This document shows, in pieces, positions 18,445-27,162 of a stretch of DNA of 64,000 nucleotides. The translations under genes were made by a program, and so were the position numbers. Under the pieces are notes generated by a model. It saw only the letters and a program-made list of their open reading frames with translations. It made no database searches and was not told where the DNA came from. The number at the start of each line of letters is the position of its first letter. Positions within the stretch are counted from its first letter, which is position 1. Source of the stretch: Butyrivibrio proteoclasticus B316 (lineage in GTDB: Bacteria > Bacillota > Clostridia > Lachnospirales > Lachnospiraceae); NCBI RefSeq assembly GCF_000145035.1, contig NC_014387.1, forward strand, positions 1,540,001-1,604,000, given 5' to 3'.

Positions 18445-18493
18445 AAATAACTATAAACGCTTATTTGTTTATTTAAGAGATGAGGGGCTTATT

Positions 18494-18787
18494 ATGAACA
18501 AGAAAGTGATAATTGCGATAGTTGCTATCGCTTTGGTAGCTGGTGTTTCTATTGCAGCAGTCTGGGGCATTTCTGCCAATAAAAAAGATACTGCAGCTGA
18601 TGTACAGAGCATTTCTGCAGATGCTACTGATGCTACAAATGAAGATAAGGGCGCTGAAAATGAGCAGGACATTGTAAGTAAGCCGGAGAGCGACGGGCAG
18701 GAAGAAGTCGAAGCTGTGGCTGAGCCTGTCACAGAGCATGTAGATAAAGTGGAAGTGTACAATTCCCGAGGCTATCAGTATAGGTGA
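18494..18787 (+). pseudogene. N-terminal part of a frameshifted papain-like protease (signal anchor and linker)
   Basis: The reading frame codes for 97 residues: a signal peptide or anchor at about 4-26 (VIIAIVAIALVAGVSIAAVWG), then an acidic Ala/Glu/Asp-rich linker. It stops at TGA 18785-18787. Alone it has no domain. The protease domain continues in a different frame that is open from 18744, so a one-base shift between 18744 and 18787 separates signal from enzyme. The two parts are best read as one gene, 18494-20288, that is broken or mis-sequenced. A programmed shift is possible but unsupported. Confidence 0.7.
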
Positions 18788-20288
18788 GGGAGAGCCAGGG
18801 AAATTCTATGACAACAGTGACTTTCATGACGTCAGTCCTGTTGATATTCATTCTTTTTCAAGAGAAGATATTCCTACAAAATATGATTCGCGAAATGTAG
18901 ATGGAATAAGCTATATTACTGATGTTGAAGATCAGGGGTATAGCTATTTGTGCTGGACCTATGCTTCTCTTGGCGCAATTGAAAGTGACCTTTTACTTCA
19001 TAATGATGATTTATCAAGAGAATCACTTGATCTTTCTGAGAAGCACCTTGCCTACAGTAATATGCACAAGGCAAGTGGATCAGTAAACGGATACATAGAC
19101 GGAGATTATCGCGAGTTTGTAAACGCAGACAATGAAGAAAACGCATGGATATTTGATTACGATACAAATTATATAGCTTCCGGGGGAGTTGCAGACTTTT
19201 GCATAAGTCTTTTAACCGCCTGGAAAGGCCCTGTTTCAGAGTCTGGAAATGATTCATTTAAGAGTATTTATGGCGAAAAGTTTCTTTTTAAGGATAATTC
19301 TGATGCGCCTTCTGATATTTTTACCAGCGAATATCATGTTCAGAACGTCTGTGAAATTCCGGCTGGGTATGCTAATAACACTATGATCAAGCAGATGATC
19401 ATGGAACATGGTAGCGTTACTGCCGGAGTTTATGCTGATGACCGATTTTGGAAGGGCCATAACTCTACGCTTTATGCTGATTTTGGAGGAAAAGACATAC
19501 CTACAGCAAATCATGAGGCTTTGATAGTAGGATGGGATGATGAATACAGTAAGGAAAATTTTGCAGTAACTCCTAAAGATGACGGAGCCTGGATCTGCAA
19601 GAACAGCTGGGGAGAAATGTCGGGTATTGGAGGATATTTTTATCTGTCCTATTATGACCAGACAACAGGAAGAAATAACGTAGCAGCCTATATTTCTGCT
19701 GTACCGGGTCAGGAAAACTATTATGATAACAATTATCAGGCAGCTGGCTTTCTCACATATGTGGTCAGCACTTTGGAAGATTCGGAGAATTATGTAACAG
19801 CCTATAGTCCTTCTACAAATACCTACGGAATGTTATACCGGGCTGCAGGAGACGAAAATCTAAAGGCAATAGGGCTGATGGGGCTTGAGACATATCAGCA
19901 GTATCAGTTTGATATATATGTCAATCCGGCTAAGGATGGTGATGATATTAACTTTTCGCTTCTGGGAGAGCCTGCCTTATCTATGAAAGGTTCGGCTATA
20001 AGCGGCGGATATCACACCTTTGAACTTGATAAAGATATTCAGCTTAATAAGGACGATGAATTCCTTATTCTGATAAGGCCTGTGACAGCCGGGAGGCTTA
20101 TCTATGAGGCGGCTGTCGATTCTGTGAGTGCACCTAATTACGATGAATGGAAAAATCTTACCGGAAACGTTCATAACTGTTATCAGGCAAGCGGATGCAG
20201 CTATTATGTGGCTGATGATGGAACAGGTGTTACAAGACAGGATGATAAAGATTTCTTTGTTAAGGCTTATACTGTAGACAGAAAATAG
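18744..20288 (+). pseudogene. Papain-like (C1A) cysteine protease with lectin-like domain, lacking its own start
   Basis: This is the body of a clostridial surface cysteine protease of the Cwp84 type. Propeptide-like text ends in IPTKYDSR. The catalytic core has the Cys in SYLCWTYASLGAIE, the His in TANHEALIVGWDDEY, and the Asn in ICKNSWGEMSGIGGYFYLSYYD. After it, about 180 residues (YVVSTLEDSENY onward, with LKAIGLMGLETYQQYQFDIY) resemble the lectin-like domain found in Cwp84-family proteases. The only early initiator in frame is a TTG at 18948, right at the catalytic Cys, which cannot give a working enzyme. The frame therefore depends on the signal-bearing frame 18494-18787. A good terminator follows. 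Confidence 0.8.
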
Positions 20289-20327
20289 AGATAAAAGAGA
20301 AGTAAACGAATAAGAAGGACATAAGAA

Positions 20328-20364
20328 AAAAGAGGCGGCAGCTTTGCCGTCTCTTTGAATTTTT
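20328..20364 (+). terminator. Terminator of the protease gene
   Basis: AGAGGCGGCA pairs with TGCCGTCTCT (one G-T pair) over a GCTT loop, followed by TTTGAATTTTT. The T-tract runs directly into the first copy of the structured element at 20365. Confidence 0.85.
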
Positions 20365-20458
20365 GGGAGGAGGGCTGTTTAATGGGGAGTTAAACAGCCC
20401 AGGTATGAAAAAAGTTTTGTTGGGGGAGTGAGAATTTTTATTCTCACTATATATATCG
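20365..20458 (+). repeat. Structured intergenic element, copy 1 (candidate RNA)
   Basis: Order of parts: GGGAGGA; an 11-bp stem GGGCTGTTTAA/TTAAACAGCCC (20372-20382/20390-20400) with loop TGGGGAG; a conserved core GGTATGAAAAAAGTTTTG then TTGGGGGAG; a second stem GTGAGAAT/ATTCTCAC (20428-20435/20440-20447) with loop TTTT; then TATATATA. Copy 2 at 20999-21095 has the same core and loop with different but still paired stem sequences, which is what a conserved RNA structure looks like. It begins right after a terminator T-tract. The remaining 20459-20616 is AT-rich and holds a promoter. Confidence 0.75.
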
Positions 20459-20559
20459 GTGGAGTGATAAAAAACTTAACAGCATTTAGAATAAAAATTT
20501 AGATAAAAAATAAACGATAATACGCACATAAAATTGTGCAGAAATGTCAGAACGAACGT

Positions 20560-20588
20560 TTGCAAAAATATTAAATGTATGTTATATT
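20560..20588 (+). promoter_or_regulatory. Predicted promoter for the 111-residue protein gene
   Basis: TTGCAA, 17-base spacer, TATATT, about 30 bases before the start codon. Its position downstream of element copy 1 means the element need not be part of this transcript. Confidence 0.5.
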
Positions 20589-20616
20589 GTGTTTGAATTA
20601 AAGAAAGGCACAAGAT

Positions 20617-20952
20617 ATGGCAAAGAATATAAAAGACGTAGATGAAATTAGCACAACAGATAAACTTAAGGCATTTAAATCGCTCAAGGATTCCGGCCTG
20701 AGAGTAGAGTTTAACGGCAGCGGAGTTCCAACAGTAGTATGTGCCAGAGTTGAGGATATTGACAAGGAAATTAAAAATGTCAGAAAGATTCTCAAGGAGC
20801 TCAGATATAATGGCAGCTTTGGCGTAAGAGGACCCAGGAAGACTGATGCGATCCTGACAGAAGGAGAACAGACAAGTTTAGATGAGACTGAACTTACGAT
20901 TGAGGAAGCACCTTCTCTTGAGACAGAGAATACAGAGATATTAACAGCATAA
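20617..20952 (+). CDS. Small hypothetical protein
   Basis: Not recognised. The 111-residue soluble protein has a charged helical N-terminus and a central part that reads like a small alpha/beta unit (LRVEFNGSGVPTVVCARVEDIDKEIKN). A basic GVRGPRK patch and an acidic, Ser/Thr/Glu-rich tail follow. AAAGGCACAAG precedes the ATG, a promoter lies 30 bases further up, and a strong terminator follows, so it is a monocistronic gene. It is enclosed by the two copies of the structured element. Codon use looks like its neighbours. Confidence 0.75.
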   Translation: MAKNIKDVDEISTTDKLKAFKSLKDSGLRVEFNGSGVPTVVCARVEDIDKEIKNVRKILKELRYNGSFGVRGPRKTDAILTEGEQTSLDETELTIEEAPSLETENTEILTA

Positions 20953-20962
20953 TGCATAATAA

Positions 20963-20998
20963 AACCACCTATCGATCACGATGGGTGGTTGTTTTTTT
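20963..20998 (+). terminator. Strong Rho-independent terminator
   Basis: A 12-bp stem AACCACCTATCG/CGATGGGTGGTT with loop ATCA, followed by GTTTTTTT. Element copy 2 starts directly after the T-tract, exactly as copy 1 follows the preceding terminator. Confidence 0.9.
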
Positions 20999-21095
20999 GG
21001 GAGGAGGGGTCGACCAGTGGGGAGCCGATCGACCCGGTATGAAAAAAGTTTTGTTGGGGGAGTCAGAAGTTACTCACTTCTGATAGTATATATAA
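20999..21095 (+). repeat. Structured intergenic element, copy 2 (candidate RNA)
   Basis: Same architecture as copy 1: GGGAGGA; stem GGGTCGA/TCGACCC (21007-21013/21029-21035) with the identical TGGGGAG loop; the same core GGTATGAAAAAAGTTTTG and TTGGGGGAG; second stem TCAGAAGT/ACTTCTGA (21063-21070/21076-21083) with loop TACTC; then AGTATATATA. Both stems differ in sequence from copy 1 yet remain paired. 21096-21308 is AT-rich spacer with a promoter-like site. Confidence 0.75.
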
Positions 21096-21202
21096 TAGTG
21101 TCTAAATTTGGACAAAATATGGACGGTTTATAAATAAAAAATAAAGTAAATCGAAATAATAAATAACTAGCATACGGAATATTGTTAATTTATGAATAAA
21201 TA

Positions 21203-21231
21203 TTTTTCCGATGCACGAAATATTGTATAAT
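21203..21231 (+). promoter_or_regulatory. Predicted promoter for cbiD
   Basis: Perfect -10 TATAAT with a weak -35 TTTTTC at 17 bases, about 75 bases before the chosen cbiD start. No cobalamin riboswitch is evident in the leader. Confidence 0.4.
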
Positions 21232-21308
21232 GAATATGTATATATAATGTTGCACTGGAAATATTAGATACATAATATTGTGGTTTGTTATACATAAAGA
21301 GGCCAAAT

Positions 21309-22514
21309 ATGGATCGATTTACCGTAAAAGATCAGAATAGTTTACTTAGCAGTCCTGTTTCATCAGGAGATTGTATGGCAGCTGCTGCACAGGCTGCAGC
21401 CAGCGATCTTCTATTTAGGATCAGGTTTGAGAATATTATTGTATATCATGGGACTGCCAGCAGAATCTATCCGGTCAAAAGAATAGATGAAAACTGCAAC
21501 ATCAGGCAATCTGAGTATTCCTGTCTTGTGGAAGGAGCGACGCCTCCTGATATAAAGGATAGAGCTGAAATAAGAGTATGTGTTTCATATATCGACGATT
21601 TTACTAAGATAAGCGATAAGGCGCATGTTGATCCCAGATTTGCCAATCTCTTTTTGGATGGAGCAGAAGGCATAGGAACTGCAATGGGCAAAAGACCAGG
21701 ATATCAGGATGGTGAGGCACTTATTGAAAAGCCCGTTAGAGATTCTGTTTTTGAGACTGTTGCCAATGTCTGCGATATTTCTGATGGGGCTCAGCTCCTT
21801 CTCATTAAAGTCAGCTGTCCTGAAGGAATGATGATAGCTGCCGGGAATGTTATGGGACAGACCACATTTACCGGTGGGATCACTATTATGGGAGAGCATG
21901 CTACCATTTCCAAGATCCATCAGAGAGATATTACAGATTCCATAGATTTTCAGATCAAAAAGCAGGTTGATCTTGGCGTATCAAGTGTTCTTGTATCTCC
22001 CGGTAATTACTGCGCTGACAAGATCAATAGTCAGCTTCACGTACCGCTTACTACAGCTGCCCACTGTTATAATTATCCGGGACAGGCTATTGATAGCTGC
22101 GTTTCTTACGGCGTTACCAACATGCTTCTTGTAGGTAATGTAGGTAAACTTATCAAGCTTGCTGCCGGAATTACCAACACTAATTCTTTTGCTTCAGATG
22201 GCAGAAGAGAGATATTTGCAGCGCATACTGCCATAGTTGGAGGGACCTCCAGCCAGGTCAGAACAGTTATGAACTGTCTTACATGTGATGAGATATTAGC
22301 TCTTTTAACAAGCTGGGGAATAAGAGATAGAGTAATGAGCAGTATCATGAATTCAATTGCTGAATACTGCACTATCAGGAGCCGCGGAAGACTTAATCTT
22401 GCTGTTGCGCTATTCTCAGAAGAATTTGGACTATTAGGTGCAACAATTAATACCAAAAATGTTTTAGTTAAGGTGTCACAGGAACAATTTGCATTGTCAC
22501 TTAAGCTAAAATAG
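21309..22514 (+). CDS. cbiD: Cobalt-precorrin-5B C1-methyltransferase CbiD
   Basis: Methylates C1 of cobalt-precorrin-5B in the anaerobic cobalamin pathway. The 401-residue protein has the family hallmarks: an early GDCMAAAAQAA segment, LEDGAEGIGTAMGKRPG-like text (here LDGAEGIGTAMGKRPGY), ISDGAQLLL, and a C-terminal VGNVGKLIKLAAGITNTNS. The ATG at 21309 is chosen over a TTG at 21285 because an AGAGG-like site precedes it. No other cobalamin gene is in the window, so it is separated from the rest of the pathway, or the pathway is incomplete. Confidence 0.9.
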   Translation: MDRFTVKDQNSLLSSPVSSGDCMAAAAQAAASDLLFRIRFENIIVYHGTASRIYPVKRIDENCNIRQSEYSCLVEGATPPDIKDRAEIRVCVSYIDDFTKISDKAHVDPRFANLFLDGAEGIGTAMGKRPGYQDGEALIEKPVRDSVFETVANVCDISDGAQLLLIKVSCPEGMMIAAGNVMGQTTFTGGITIMGEHATISKIHQRDITDSIDFQIKKQVDLGVSSVLVSPGNYCADKINSQLHVPLTTAAHCYNYPGQAIDSCVSYGVTNMLLVGNVGKLIKLAAGITNTNSFASDGRREIFAAHTAIVGGTSSQVRTVMNCLTCDEILALLTSWGIRDRVMSSIMNSIAEYCTIRSRGRLNLAVALFSEEFGLLGATINTKNVLVKVSQEQFALSLKLK

Positions 22515-22529
22515 AGTATTCTATATTAG

Positions 22530-22552
22530 TATACTTTTTTGTAAAGTATACG
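22530..22552. repeat. Small inverted repeat between cbiD and trpS
   Basis: GTATACTT pairs with AAGTATAC across a T-rich loop. No T-tract follows on the plus strand. It could be a weak terminator or processing site. It is too small for a T-box leader. Confidence 0.4.
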
Positions 22553-22580
22553 AAATTTGGCTTTAGGAGAAATTTGGGGA

Positions 22581-23675
22581 ATGAGTAAGATTATTTTGAC
22601 TGGAGATCGCCCTACAGGTAAATTACACGTGGGACATTATGTTGGATCACTTCGTAGAAGGGTAGAGCTTCAGAATTCAGGGGAGTTTGACAAAATCTTT
22701 ATTATGATTGCCGACGCTCAGGCGCTTACTGATAATGCTGATAATCCTGAGAAGGTTCGTCAGAATATCATCGAGGTAGCACTTGACTATCTGTCTGTAG
22801 GACTTGATCCTGCCAAGTCTACACTGTTTATTCAGTCACAGATTCCTGAGCTTACAGAGCTTTCATTTTATTACATGAATCTTGTTACTGTTTCAAGACT
22901 TCAGAGAAACCCTACTGTTAAGTCTGAAATTGCAATGAGAAATTTTGAGACAAGTATCCCTGTTGGATTCTTCACATATCCGATCAGCCAGGCTGCGGAT
23001 ATTACTGCATTTAAGGCAACAACTGTTCCTGTAGGCGAGGATCAGGAGCCAATGATCGAGCAGTGTAAGGAGATAGTAAGGAAATTTAATTCTGTATATG
23101 GCGAGGCTCTTGTGGAGCCTGAGATTCTTTTACCTGATAACGCTGCATGTCTCAGACTTCCTGGTATAGATGGTAAGGCCAAGATGAGTAAGTCTCTTGG
23201 TAACTGTATTTATCTGTCTGAGGAACCAGAATCTATCAAGAAGAAGGTTATGAGCATGTTCACAGATCCTAACCATTTAAGAGTTGAGGATCCTGGTCAG
23301 GTTGAGGGCAATCCTGTATTTATTTATCTGGACGCTTTTGCCAAGGATGAGCATTTTGCTGAGTTTGCTCCGGACTATGCTAATCTTCAGGAAATGAAGG
23401 ATCATTACAAGAGAGGCGGTCTTGGTGACGTTAAGGTCAAGAAATTCCTTAACAATGTACTTCAGGCAGAACTTGAACCTATCCGTAACAGGAGAAAAGA
23501 GTTCCAGAAGGATATTCCTTATGTATATGAAGTACTCAGAAAAGGTAGCCAGGTAGCTGAGGAAGTTGCAACCCAGACACTTTCAGATGTCAAGAATGCA
23601 ATGAGAATCAACTATTTTGACGATAAAGAACTTATAGCTATGCAATCTGCAAAGTATGAGGAGAAAAACGACTAA
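22581..23675 (+). CDS. trpS: Tryptophanyl-tRNA synthetase
   Basis: Charges tRNA-Trp. The class I synthetase of 364 residues has the HIGH-like HVGH (16-19, within [15 protein letters not shown]) and the KMSKS loop (about 201-205, [11 protein letters not shown]). The ATG at 22581 has an AGGAG-like site; a TTG at 22557 would add eight residues with no family match. No T-box leader is visible in the 66-base gap upstream. The TAA stop shares one base with the start of glgA, so the two are co-translated, an unusual pairing. Confidence 0.96.
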   Translation: MSKIILTGDRPTGKLHVGHYVGSLRRRVELQNSGEFDKIFIMIADAQALTDNADNPEKVRQNIIEVALDYLSVGLDPAKSTLFIQSQIPELTELSFYYMNLVTVSRLQRNPTVKSEIAMRNFETSIPVGFFTYPISQAADITAFKATTVPVGEDQEPMIEQCKEIVRKFNSVYGEALVEPEILLPDNAACLRLPGIDGKAKMSKSLGNCIYLSEEPESIKKKVMSMFTDPNHLRVEDPGQVEGNPVFIYLDAFAKDEHFAEFAPDYANLQEMKDHYKRGGLGDVKVKKFLNNVLQAELEPIRNRRKEFQKDIPYVYEVLRKGSQVAEEVATQTLSDVKNAMRINYFDDKELIAMQSAKYEEKND

Positions 23676-25120
23676 TGAAAAAAGTCCTTTTTGTAGCTTC
23701 TGAAGGAGTACCATTTATTAAAACAGGTGGACTTGCTGATGTAGTTGGCTCACTTCCCAAGGACATCGATAAGAGATATTTTGATGTTCGTGTGATCTTG
23801 CCGCTATATAAGTGTATTAATCAGCAGCTCAAGGAAAAGATGGAATACGTTTCCAATTTCTACATGGATTTTCATTGGAAAAACGAGTATGTTGGTATTT
23901 TCAGAGCTGAAGTAGACGGTATCAAGTATTATTTTATCGACAACGAGTTTTATTTTAACGGAATGAAGCCTTATGGCGACGACGTTTTATTTGAGATTGA
24001 AAAGTTTGCATTCTTTTCAAAGGCTGCGCTTTCAATTCTTCCTGTCATAGATTTCAGACCTGACATTATTCACTGCCATGACTGGCAGACAGGACTTGTC
24101 CCGGTTTATCTCAAAGAGAGATTCCAGGGAAGCGAGTTCTATAGAGGCATAAAGGCAATCATGACAATTCATAACCTTAAGTTCCAGGGTAAATGGGATA
24201 TTAAGGCTGTTCAGGATATCACAGGACTTCCTGATTATTATTTCACTCCTGATAAGCTTGGGCTTTTCAAAGATGCCAATCTGCTTAAGGGCGGAATAGT
24301 ATATGCTGATGCTATTACTACAGTCAGCAAGGCATATGCGGAGGAAATCAAGACTCAGTTCTATGGAGAGGAGCTTGATGGACTTTTAAGAGCCAGAGCT
24401 AATGATCTCAGGGGTATTGTCAATGGTATTGACTATGACGAGTTCAATCCTGAGACAGACAAGTATATTCCTTATCAGTACAATGCAATCAACTTCCGCA
24501 AGGAGAAGGTCAAGAACAAGAAGGCACTTCAGAAAGAACTTGGTCTCAAGGAAGATGAGAAGTGCATGATGATCGGTATTGTATCAAGGCTTACTGATCA
24601 GAAGGGCTTTGATCTTATCAACTATGTTCTGGATGAACTTTGCCAGGATGCTATTCAGCTTGTTGTTCTTGGAACAGGAACAGAGCAGTACGAGAATGCT
24701 TTCCGCCACTTTGACTGGAAGTATCATGATAAGGTATCTGCCAATATTTATTATTCAGAGCCTATGTCACACAAGATTTATGCTGCATCTGATGCCTTCC
24801 TGATGCCGTCACTCTTTGAGCCTTGCGGACTTTCACAGCTCATGGCTCTCAGATATGGAACAATTCCGATTGTTCGTCAGACAGGTGGTCTTATAGATAC
24901 TGTTGAGCCATATAACAAGTTTGAGAGTACTGGTACAGGCTTTGGATTCCTGAATTACAATGCACATGAGATGCTTGGAACTATCAGGGAAGCTGAGCGC
25001 GTATACTATGATCAGAAGCGTGAGTGGAACAAGATGATAGATCGTGCAATGGCTGTAGATTATTCCTGGAAGGTATCTGCTGAGAAGTATCAGGAAATGT
25101 ACGACTGGTTGCGACCATAA
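23675..25120 (+). CDS. glgA: Glycogen synthase GlgA (GT5)
   Basis: Transfers glucose from ADP-glucose to growing glycogen. The 481-residue protein has the GT5 N-terminal KTGGLADVVGSLPK (K16) and HDWQTGLVPVYL. The C-terminal catalytic block PSLFEPCGLSQLMALRYGT lies at about 378-396, holding the conserved Glu. It overlaps trpS by one base. The other glycogen genes (glgB, glgC, glgP) are not here. The 266 bases after it hold one long hairpin and no gene that I can see. Confidence 0.96.
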   Translation: MKKVLFVASEGVPFIKTGGLADVVGSLPKDIDKRYFDVRVILPLYKCINQQLKEKMEYVSNFYMDFHWKNEYVGIFRAEVDGIKYYFIDNEFYFNGMKPYGDDVLFEIEKFAFFSKAALSILPVIDFRPDIIHCHDWQTGLVPVYLKERFQGSEFYRGIKAIMTIHNLKFQGKWDIKAVQDITGLPDYYFTPDKLGLFKDANLLKGGIVYADAITTVSKAYAEEIKTQFYGEELDGLLRARANDLRGIVNGIDYDEFNPETDKYIPYQYNAINFRKEKVKNKKALQKELGLKEDEKCMMIGIVSRLTDQKGFDLINYVLDELCQDAIQLVVLGTGTEQYENAFRHFDWKYHDKVSANIYYSEPMSHKIYAASDAFLMPSLFEPCGLSQLMALRYGTIPIVRQTGGLIDTVEPYNKFESTGTGFGFLNYNAHEMLGTIREAERVYYDQKREWNKMIDRAMAVDYSWKVSAEKYQEMYDWLRP

Positions 25121-25212
25121 AATAACAGCAGGACGGCAGAATTAGTAAAGAATTGTTCATAAGAGTTTAATCTTTGCTCACTTCTGGCTCGTCGTAATTT
25201 GCTAAAACTCAT

Positions 25213-25273
25213 AAAAGAAGGATAGCCTCCTTTCAACGTTGTTCAAAGAAGTCGGCTATCCTTCTTTTCTTTG
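25213..25273 (+). terminator. Terminator-like hairpin after glgA
   Basis: AGAAGGATAGCC (25216-25227) pairs perfectly with GGCTATCCTTCT (25254-25265) over a 26-base loop, followed by TTTCTTTGTTTT. The long loop is unusual. The rest of 25121-25386 is AT-rich, with a weaker GAGTTT/AAACTC pairing upstream and nothing else recognised. Confidence 0.75.
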
Positions 25274-25386
25274 TTTTGCAAATTATCTCCTATTTGTTGA
25301 CACTGCGTCTGTTCTTAATCATAATATGTGGAGTGAGTCTGGATTTTTTAATTATTTAATAAAATGTTTGAAAGATAAATTATACA

Positions 25387-27105
25387 ATGAATAAAAAAGT
25401 TGGTAATAAAGAAATGAAAAAGAGCCTTCTTATGAATGCTGGAATTTTGGCTGCAGCCGGAATTATCAGTAAAATAATAGGCCTTTTATATGGTAGTCCT
25501 CTTGCGGCGATAATAGGTGATGAGGGCAATGGCTATTATGGAACAGCTTATGAGATATATACGATCATACTGCTGATTTCTTCCTATAGTATTCCATCTG
25601 CCATGTCCAAGATTATTTCAGCGAGACTAGCTGTTGGCGAGTTTAAGACTGCCCAGAGAATATTCAGATGTGCTCTTGTTTATGTAACAATTGTGGGACT
25701 GATAGGTAGTTTATTGTTATTCCTTGGTGCAGATGTTCTTGCAGCCGGAAGAGCGGCTACAGTCCTTAGATTCTTTGCACCTACTATTTTTGTGTTTGGT
25801 TTCCTTGGAGTTCTTCGTGGGTATTTCCAGGCACAGAGAACGATGGTGCCATCCTCTGTATCACAGATTCTGGAACAGATTTTTAACGCTATAGTCAGTG
25901 TTGGCGCTGCGTATTTGCTGACTGAAATGGCGGGCTATGAAGATACATCAAAGAGAGCTGTTTATGGTGCTATAGGAAGTGCACTTGGAACAGGCTCCGG
26001 AGTATTGGTAGCTCTTTTATTTATGCTTCATATTTATCTCTTTAATAGAAAAGAGATTCATAAGAGGCTTGAATTTGATAAGCACGAGGTACTTCCTGAT
26101 AAAGAAATTTACAGGCTTATCATTATGATCGTAACTCCATTTATTCTTAGTACTGCAATTTATAATTTGTCTTCTTCTCTTAATGCCACACTTTTTTCAA
26201 GAATCCTGATGAATGTCAGAAATGTAGATGAAGCTCAGGTTGCTTCCATGTATGGTATTTATGCGAGAAAAGCCAAGGTAATCACAAGTCTTCCAATAGC
26301 ACTTGCAAGTGCAGCTGCTTCTGCAATGCTTCCGGAGGTTTCAGCTCTTTTGGCAAAAGGTGATAAAGAAGCGGCAAGTAATACAATTTCCAAGGTTACA
26401 AAGGTTATTCTTCTGATTGCTATTCCAAGTACTGTTGGCCTTTTTGCGCTTGCCAAGCCTTTTATCATGATCCTCTTCCCACAGAAGTCATCAATAGGAG
26501 AGGCCGCATTGCTACTTCAGATACTGGCGATCACAGTGGTGTTTTATTCCTTATCAACTATATCAAATGCGGTATTGCAGGGAATAGGCAAGGTGAATAC
26601 GCCTGTTGTAAATGCTTTTCTGGCGCTTATAGTGCAGACTGTGTTATTGACACTTCTTTTACTGTATACAAACCTTGGTGGAGTGTCATTATGTATTGTT
26701 ATGATCGTGTACTCACTTCTCATGTGCATTTTAAATGGTATGGCGCTTAAGAGGAGTATTACAACTAATAATGACTTCAGGAAGACTTATGTACTTCCTT
26801 CTATTGCGGCCATTGTAATGGGAATCTTTGCTTATTTATCTTACGTACTTGTAAGCTTTGTCTTTTATGCAGTCGGACGGCTTGAAGCTGTAGGTGCTAT
26901 CGCTCAGGATATGAAGTTTGTAGATTATATGTATTCAAATTACTTCGTTAATCTTGTTTCAGCTATGATTGCAATGGTAGTAGCTGTTATTGTGTACTTT
27001 GTTATGCTGGTCAAGATCGGCGGAGCATCTGAATCAGAAATCAGAAGAATTCCTAAGGCATATTTGCTGGTCAATGTTATGAAGAAACTTAGGATCATGA
27101 AATAA
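25387..27105 (+). CDS. MurJ/SpoVB-like lipid flippase (MOP superfamily)
   Basis: A polytopic membrane protein of 572 residues with about 14 hydrophobic segments. It matches the polysaccharide transport / SpoVB / MurJ branch of the MOP superfamily. The N-terminus reads KKSLLMNAGILAAAGIISKIIGLLYG, followed by SYSIPSAMSKIISARLA and FLGVLRGYFQAQRTMVPS. Such proteins flip lipid-linked cell wall precursors. Several copies per genome are usual in this family, so the exact substrate cannot be assigned. Start choice is uncertain because the ribosome binding site is weak; an alternative ATG is at 25414. Confidence 0.88.
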   Translation: MNKKVGNKEMKKSLLMNAGILAAAGIISKIIGLLYGSPLAAIIGDEGNGYYGTAYEIYTIILLISSYSIPSAMSKIISARLAVGEFKTAQRIFRCALVYVTIVGLIGSLLLFLGADVLAAGRAATVLRFFAPTIFVFGFLGVLRGYFQAQRTMVPSSVSQILEQIFNAIVSVGAAYLLTEMAGYEDTSKRAVYGAIGSALGTGSGVLVALLFMLHIYLFNRKEIHKRLEFDKHEVLPDKEIYRLIIMIVTPFILSTAIYNLSSSLNATLFSRILMNVRNVDEAQVASMYGIYARKAKVITSLPIALASAAASAMLPEVSALLAKGDKEAASNTISKVTKVILLIAIPSTVGLFALAKPFIMILFPQKSSIGEAALLLQILAITVVFYSLSTISNAVLQGIGKVNTPVVNAFLALIVQTVLLTLLLLYTNLGGVSLCIVMIVYSLLMCILNGMALKRSITTNNDFRKTYVLPSIAAIVMGIFAYLSYVLVSFVFYAVGRLEAVGAIAQDMKFVDYMYSNYFVNLVSAMIAMVVAVIVYFVMLVKIGGASESEIRRIPKAYLLVNVMKKLRIMK

Positions 27106-27162
27106 GTTACTTGTAATATGAAAATAAAAAAAATAATAGTTATTTGAAAGGATTTGATGAAC

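Noticed and set aside
18948..18950. TTG as start of the papain-like protease
   Set aside because: It would begin at the catalytic Cys and remove the propeptide and signal; homologous-looking coding sequence continues upstream to 18744.
22530..22580. Possible T-box leader for trpS
   Set aside because: The gap is only 66 bases and lacks the T-box sequence and specifier stem.
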